A stretch of 64,000 nt of DNA from Chloranthus sessilifolius (Eukaryota > Streptophyta > Magnoliopsida > Chloranthales > Chloranthaceae): contig CM037595.1 of the NCBI GenBank assembly GCA_021018995.1, positions 89,546,991-89,610,990 on the forward strand. The letters run 5' to 3'. This document shows, one piece after another, positions 57,257-64,000 of this stretch (positions are counted from its first letter, which is position 1; every line of letters starts with the position of its first letter). A program made the position numbers and the translations under genes. The notes under the pieces were generated by a model. That model was given only the letters and a program-made list of their open reading frames with translations. It was not told the origin of the DNA and made no database searches.

Positions 57257-59493
57257 GCACACATACGCACACAGCACGCACACACAACACCTAAAATTCA
57301 CTTGCAATTTAGTCATGGTAAATCTTCATTTAGAGAATCTCACAAGTTGAAGTTTAAGAAGATTAGACTGAGGAGCACTCAAGAAGATAGGTGAAAACCG
57401 AAAACACTATCTCATAGACCTTCTGCAAGTTCACAAATCTATCATATCTTTAATGTTTTCGATCTTAATGAATACCATGGAGATGCTAGCGTCGTAAGGA
57501 TAATAGAGAAGGGAGTATGTGGGCTAATGAAATTTCACAAGTACCACGTGAATGATATTATCAATGTTTTCACAAATCAAAGAACTAGCGAAGCTCAAAA
57601 AGGATCTCTAAAAGAAGTACAAGTGTGAATTCAATCGAGCTGAGTTCTCTCCAAACGAGAAAGAATTGATGTGACACTTCTAATTCACAATTAGAGCCTA
57701 GAAATGCCCTAATTACTACGATAAAAATATGAGTTTTTAGCAGCAGTAACATACTAGCAGTATTACAACCTGGATTTTTGCGCTGTTAAAAAGGCCTTAA
57801 TTGGTGGGTCTCAACAAGACCTAAATTGGGGAATTGATAGGCTGAAAAAGGCCGAATATAGTCTTTTCAGATGCCAAATTGAAAAGCTTATGAAAGAGAG
57901 ATCATTTTCTCGAGTAGGTTTTAGTAACTTTACTTATTTATAAGTTCAGTAGTGATTCAGTTAGCTTAGGAGTCTATATTTCAAGAAGTTTATGTTTTAG
58001 TTAAAAAAGGGTAAGAACCTTCATAAACAGTTCTATGAATTTTTATTTTGAATAACTAAGAGAACTCTTCAAGAGTTTGTAGGTTCCCTTGAAACCATTC
58101 TATTATAAAGGTGTTTGCTCTTTAAATGGTTCGAGAAGTTAAAGGTATGCTTTAATTTTCTTGTTGCTTATTTTTCTTCTATTGGATTCTCTTCCTCTAA
58201 TATCACATCACAGAGGTGGCTGATACTGTCACTGAAACCAATTTTAAAATGACTTGCTAATAGAATGGTTTCATGGCAGCATGCTACACAGAAAAACTAA
58301 TATTGGGAAATATTGAAAATGAAGGATAATTATTCATCAAAGAGTCAAAACCTAATGGACAAATCACAATAATGAAGTAACTTGCTTTTTTCAAAACCAC
58401 CTGGAATGTAAGAAAGGAAACAAATTGCTGGATATGAGAGAAATTGCAACTTCACAAAAGAATTATCTAGCAAAAATATACTAGAAGATGTCAAATGGGT
58501 ATTGAACGAATAACATTGGAAGAAGTTAATTGCTATCAAGTGGCAACGATTTTGAAGTCAACGAGGAGAGAAAGAGATGAATTCAGATAAAACAAACTTA
58601 TGGAGTTTTCACATTGAATATGGATGTATATAGAGAAGATACAAATGAGGATTATGGAGGCACTATTTGAGATCATCAATGTATGGATTTTTTCCCTTCT
58701 AATAAAAGATGATATTACGCGTGTTGAATTCAAGCCATTCTATATGAACGGGAGTTTTCATTAAGGAAAGTCTCGACAGAATCGTGGCTGATCGGATTCT
58801 CTAAATGCTATAAAATTGTATTAAAGAGAACACTAAAATACAGTAGTGATATAAGATTGTTTCTGATAATATAAAAACAGTGTTTTAAAAAAACTAGGGA
58901 ATGGGGGATTGTTCATCTGGAGAGAAACTAAACTTTGAATAGGAAAAAGAAAGAATCTCTAGGGCCCCTAATCAATTGGCTTATTGAGAAAAAGCCTTGG
59001 TCTTTGGAACCTGGAAGATCTATCGTGTCTAGTTTTGCATGGTTGACAATTGATTAGTTGGAGATGATGGGGTTTAACGAAGCAATTGTTGTCAGATGAT
59101 CTGACAACACTAGAAATTCATTTGAGCTTGAGAAAATGATTAAAAAAGATCAAAAAAGTTACATGTCCATCCAATTGTTTTGTATTTAATAAACAAGAAA
59201 GAGCACCATAACATCCTCAAGCTTATTGAATTTATTTTTTTTGAAGATAAAGCTTACACAAAGAATCCTCATGCTCATAACAATTTATTCCCAAATATTA
59301 TCCTCTCGTCATTCAAATAATTAAATATCTTAAACAAGCCTTTTGAACACCTACAAATACAAGGAAAATGCTCTATATATATATGGGGGATATTGGTATA
59401 TGACTTGAGTCTCAAGGCCATACAAATCGCATTGATGCGACGTGTATGGCTGGGATACTTGAGTCACTTGGTGACTCGATTGAGAGGATCATC

Positions 59494-59498
<5 letters not shown>
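57254..59498. other. AT-rich spacer; no supported gene
   Basis: No exon, RNA gene or element border was recognised in this 2.2 kb. Confidence 0.6.

Positions 59499-59542
<44 letters not shown>
59499..59542. repeat. (AT)n microsatellite
   Basis: 44 bp of uninterrupted AT dinucleotide. Confidence 0.95.
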
Positions 59543-59546
<4 letters not shown>

Positions 59547-60400
59547 TGTGTTTGTATTTGAATGGGGATCCCTATAGTTTAATTAAAAGGTACCCAAATT
59601 ATTAACCAAGAATATATTGGAAGCTTAGATTGACTCCAATTTAGGACAAGAAAAGCATACAGACATTTACTCCATTCATTTTGTGTGCACTACTTTGGTT
59701 TTTAAAACCAATTTTCCTTTGAAGTGTAAGCATGAGAATTGAACCCCTGACCTCAACCTTAAACGCTTGAGGGGATTAAAGGTATTTTGTTCAGCAAATA
59801 CCTCAATTTCATAACTAAGTAAGCAATTGGGGCACTTTGTTGTCCTCCACAAAAGTCTTACTATAGTACTATCCACAAACAAGACCACAATTAGGAGGTG
59901 GTCTTGGAAACATCTAATTACCTAGTTTTATTACGATTAGAGAATCCGATTAGTGCTAGTATTAGGTGAGGAAGAAGGAGAAGAGAGATGGAGAAAATTA
60001 TGGTTGAGTCAGTTGTCCTCAAACCCTTCTATTATTAGTATGTATAGCATACAAGTACTAACAATCTCACAAATATCGAAAACCACAAAATAAGAAAACT
60101 ACATAAGTGACTACTCCACACACACCCAATATAACTAGGAACACACCACGATCTTCTAATACATATTGTTGTTATGGTATGGAAGCAAGAAATTCACCCT
60201 AATAAGCTCTACAGACTAATAGTCGCGAACACAAGTTGAAGCACAAAGCTGAAGTCCTCCCTAACACCAATTGGGTTTAGGCAAACTAGTGGAAGCTGGG
60301 ATTTACAAGTGGTATCAGAGACAAGCAGTGACCGCTAGCAAGCACGATCAGACATTGCAGGGCTTTTAACGACAAGCTAGTTCATGAGATCAAAGGCTAA
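59543..60400. other. Spacer with a possible LTR end and primer site
   Basis: At 60310-60321 TGGTATCAGAGA follows GGGATTTACA AG, as an initiator-Met primer site would follow an LTR end on the plus strand. DNA at 60104-60152 weakly resembles the LTR start in the 57-kb palindrome, in reverse orientation. No complete element could be drawn. Confidence 0.4.
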
Positions 60401-60691
60401 TATTTCATAATCAATCACACGTTCTTTCTTCAAAAGAACATGACGGGAGGGTAATAGAATTTTTATGACTATAAGAGAGACACATCATATGATGTGTATC
60501 TTAAATTTTTTAGGCATAATAAAGATTGATTAGAATTTTTACATATTTTGGAAGTGTTTTAAATAATTAGAGACCTCCTGAGATCTTAATTGATTGTACT
60601 CATCTCTATTTAGAGAGGTTCTTCTCTTCATGGTGAAATATTGAAAAGTCATTGTCAAGATATAGAATTTTAAGTTTCTTCAAGTGTAACA

Positions 60692-62140
60692 CTCCCCCTC
60701 CAATTGGTGCAAAGATGTCAATCATGCCCAACTTGGATGAGATATCGTTCATTCTGATTCACCCAACTGCTTCGGCGAGAGTATCAACTAATTGATCTTC
60801 TGAGGTTACATGTGGAGAGCAAAACTCTTGAGACTCAACCTTCTCTCAAAAAGTAGCAGTCAATGTCTATGTGCCTTTCTTTCATGGAAAACTGAATTCT
60901 CACCAATATGACGCGTTGCCTCATTATCTCTATACAAGGTCATTGGAAGCCTAACTTGAATACCCAAGTCATGTAGAATGAATCTCAGCCACATCCCCAC
61001 TCTTACACCTTGGAACATGAACCTGTACTCAGCTTCAGCACTAAAATTTGCAACTACCTCCTACTTCTTGCTCTTCCAAGTGACCAAGTTCCCCCTAGGA
61101 AGGTAACATAACTACTAGTAGACCTTCTATCACTAACTGGCCCAGTATAATCTGCATCAGTGAAGAATTTCACATCCAAGTGCCCATAATTACAATACAG
61201 TAATCCTGTTCCTAGACTAGACTTCATGTATCTTAGAATCCGATACATAGCATTAAGATGAGGAGAATGAGGACCACGCATATACTGACTGACCACACTA
61301 ATATCATACGCAATATCAGGTCTGGTAATGGTGGGACAAACGAGCTTTCCCACCAGCCTTTGATACGTAGTAATATCCTCGAGAGGTTCCCCTTCTTCAG
61401 AGTTGGTTCAATGATTTGAGCCCATAGGGATGTCAATGGGTTTGCAACCCAACACACCTTCTTGCTTCAAGACATCAAGAGCGTACTTCCTTTTGGAGAG
61501 AGCAATCCCTCTGTTAGATCTAGCGCCACTTCAATGCCAAGGAAGTACCGTAGAGGGCTTAGATCTTTGATGTCAAAGACCTTGCTAAGGCAGCATTTCA
61601 ACTTAAGGATTGCTTCACTGTCATCCTCGATGACAATGATATCATCAACATACACAATGAGGGCAGTGGTATGTGCTCTTCTTTTTACAAACAAAGTGAA
61701 TATAATGGCTCCTCTGGTACCCATACCTCATAACAGCAACATTGAATTTCTTAAACCATGCTCTAGGACTGCTTTAGGCCATAGATAGTCTTTTTCAATC
61801 TACAAACTTTGTCCCACAGAACTAGAAACTCAAATGATAAAGTCATATATACTTCTTTGAGATCCTCATGCAGGAAGGCATTCTTGACATCAAATTGATG
61901 CAACGGCCAATCCTTATTTGCGGCAAGGGATAGGAGAACTCTAATAGAATTGAGTTTAACAGCATGGGCAAATGTCTCCTGGAAATCAATACCCGGAGTT
62001 TGAGTGAACCACTTGGCAACCAATCTGGCCTTGTACCTCTCAACAGACCTATCTGGGCGATACTTGCATTCCACAGCTTTCTTGCCAGCAAGCAACTCAA
62101 CAACCTACCATGTCTTGTTCTGCTCAAGGGATCTCATTCT
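60692..62140 (-). pseudogene. Element G reverse transcriptase and RNase H (fossil)
   Basis: RT has YKARLVAKWFTQTPGIDFQE (about 62020), HQFDVKNAFLHEDLKEVYM and the box LIVYVDDIIV (about 61650). RNase H has RPDIAYDISVVSQYM, LRYMKSSLGTGLLY and FFTDADYTGPVSDRRSTS (61100-61320), the usual copia signature. Confidence 0.88.
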
Positions 62141-62479
62141 TGTTCCATCGTATCTTTCCATTTTGGCGGCATTAAAGCTTCAAAGACAGAAGATGGGATA
62201 GAGATGGAACCCGAGGATGAAATAAAGCTCGAATATCAGGACAATAAGGCTGATAAGACACAAACTTAAAGATAAGAGTGCCTTATACCCTTATGAAGAG
62301 CAATGGAAAGGTCTAAATCAGAGGCAAGATGACTTGTTTCAGGAGAAGACCTTTAATCCACGTCATGAGGAAGAGGGGTAGCTTTTTGTCCTCCTTTTTT
62401 CTCTCACAAAGATCTTGCCTTCCCCAAATCTGTCCCAGTGCATTGTAGGAATATTGTGATCACTTACACTAGCCATTTC

Positions 62480-64000
62480 CTCAATGTCTTCTTGAAGATC
62501 CTCCTCCCCATAAATGGTAGAGATAGGGGATTTTCAGTGCTCTCTTCACTATTTGGACACATCTCCCCCTGAAGAGGGTACTAAGAAGGAGCAAAGAAGG
62601 GGATGGACTAAAAGCATGTGGCATCCATGATAATGATAGATGCACAGTAGATGGATCATAACACTTGTACCCCTTCTGAGTGGCAGCGTACCCAACAAAT
62701 TTACACTTCATTGTCTCGGCCGGGAGTTTATCATGTTTGTTTGAGGGACTATGAGCAAAGCAAGGCATCTAAAGGTCCTAGGGGGGACTAGGAAGGGCTT
62801 ACCACTCTGACAAAAAGTTTGATAAGGAGATTTTCCCCAATAATTGGTGTAGGCATGCGGTTAATGAGGTAACTAGAGGTGAGGACAGCTTCACCCCATA
62901 AGCGTTTAGGAACATTCATGTATAACAATACGGATCTTGATATCTCAAGAAGGTAGCAATTTTTTCTTTCAGCCACTCCATTTTTTAGTGGAGTATAGGG
63001 ACAAGTGGACTGCCACTCAATCCATGCATCCTCAGGTAAGATTATAGATCATGGGAGGAGTATTCACCATTTTCAGATCGTAAAACCTTAACTTTAGCAT
63101 TGAATTGAGTTTCAATCTACTTATGATAGACAAGAAAAATCGCGCAGACCTTCCCTTTAGTTTTCATCAGAAAGAGGGTGGTGTATCGAGTACACTCATC
63201 AATAAATGAAACTAAATAACAATGACCACCAATAAATGCAACTGGGGAAGACACCCAAATATTTAGAAGGAATAATTTCAAAGGGAACATCACATTTACT
63301 AATAAGAATTGGAAAATTTATCCTATTATGATTGGACAGTTGATAGATATCATAGTTAAAGTTTCGTAAACAGAAAAAGCGAACATATGAGGAAACAAAA
63401 TGTGTAAATGTGGAAGGGGAAGATGTCCAAGCCCCCGGTGCCACAGATGGGCCCTCTCCGTAGAAGAGTGTAATAGCTACAACAACACTAAGTGGTTTTA
63501 GGTCTTCAAAGATAGAGACCCCTCTCCTCACGCCCATGACCAGAAAGATGCAATAGGAAGGAAAAAAAGATTATGTTGCAATTCATATTCTTGGTAAGTT
63601 TACTGACAGAAAGAAGACTAAGAGGCATCTGAGGAATATGCAAAGTGGAGGTTAGAGATAAACTACCAATGTGTACATTCTCTTGCCCCTGCACAAGGAC
63701 AAGAGAGTCTTCTGCAACCCGAATATGAAAAGGAGAAAACATAGGAGAAATAAAATCAAATGCAACGGACATGCCAGGCATATAGTTTGTGGCTCCTGAA
63801 TCAATGATTTAGGAGGAGTGAGATGTAGAAGTGACATGAGCAGACCACTCTATGGTACCTGACTCTGCGAGATGGGAGGATGAAGCCTGGCTAGCAGGAG
63901 ATCTGTAGCTAAGGAACTCCTTATAGTTCCTGAGAGAAAGTCACTGATGGTGATGACTAAGATGTATATGATGAAGAAGTTCGCTGCTGAACTATAGGAG
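62480..64000 (-). pseudogene. Element G protease and integrase region (fossil)
   Basis: A protease/GAG-pre-integrase stretch with TLHIPQMPLSLLSVSKLTK lies at about 63600. Integrase core pieces include AERKNCYLLEISRSVL and LWGEAVLTSSYLINRMPT (62830-62970), followed by KCKFVGYAATQKGYKCYDP (62640-62710). Confidence 0.8.

Larger units (their letters stand above)
60400..64000 (-). mobile_element. Element G: Ty1/copia LTR retrotransposon (fossil, runs off window)
   Basis: On the minus strand the order is protease and GAG-pre-integrase, integrase, RT, RNase H, a polypurine tract (GAGGGGGAG, 60692-60700) and then an LTR starting TGTTACACTTG at 60691. Integrase before RT defines copia. The low-coordinate LTR border (about 60400) is approximate; the 5' part lies beyond the window. 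Broken, with several reading-frame interruptions. Confidence 0.85.

Noticed and set aside
59720-59745. tRNA or SINE B-box-like GGTTCAATTC on the minus strand
   Set aside because: No A box at the right spacing and no cloverleaf could be drawn.
60310-60321. A complete plus-strand copia or gypsy element starting at this primer site
   Set aside because: The following DNA soon becomes the 3' end of the minus-strand copia element; no plus-strand gag or pol follows.

Overview
This is a gene-poor stretch of a flowering-plant nuclear genome. The evidence is spliced plant-type exons, plant Ty3/gypsy and Ty1/copia lineages, an L1-type LINE of the plant kind, hAT DNA transposons, and long AT-rich spacers. 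The species cannot be named from the sequence. The only confident host gene is a plant RBM18-like RNA-binding protein (minus strand, 10059-10772, first exon not found). A possible terminal exon of an unrecognised gene lies at 7911-8180.

Layout. 1-314 is the N-terminus of a hAT-type transposase (BED zinc finger, minus strand) that runs off the window, followed by AT-rich DNA with three kinds of short repeat array. 1818-6311 is an incomplete Ty3/gypsy element (A, minus). 6312-10058 is spacer with microsatellites, a foldback element and the possible exon. Then come RBM18 and a solo LTR with a perfect 5-bp target duplication (11386-12413).

From about 13.1 to 55.9 kb the window is essentially one L1-type LINE opened up by later insertions. 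ORF1 is interrupted by a three-LTR composite (F, 14361-18282, flanked by AGTTG) and by a gypsy element (B, 18366-49285, flanked by GTTAT). B is itself split by a roughly 24-kb Tat/Ogre-type gypsy element (D, about 19833-43875) with a tRNA-Arg-type primer site. D holds a chromovirus (C, minus, 25541-31428, flanked by ACCG) and an LTR fragment of a relative of C (E, about 38640-39510). LINE ORF2 is interrupted by a non-autonomous hAT element (51038-51686, 8-bp target duplication) and a second solo LTR (54206-55111). The LINE ends in a poly(A) tail at 55880-55888. The nest is therefore LINE > B > D > C or E.

The right end (55.9-64 kb) holds a copia 3' end folded into a near-perfect 98-bp-arm palindrome, AT microsatellites, and a Ty1/copia element on the minus strand that leaves the window.

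All LTR elements are decayed fossils; by eye their paired LTRs are roughly 90-93% alike. No new protein system was found. The most unusual material is in D (antisense plant-mobile-domain-like ORFs, a G-patch segment, a second RNase H, dispersed hairpins, tandem repeats), in the interchangeable palindrome arrays of the LTR U3 regions, and in a dispersed TATCGG/CCGATA palindromic repeat.
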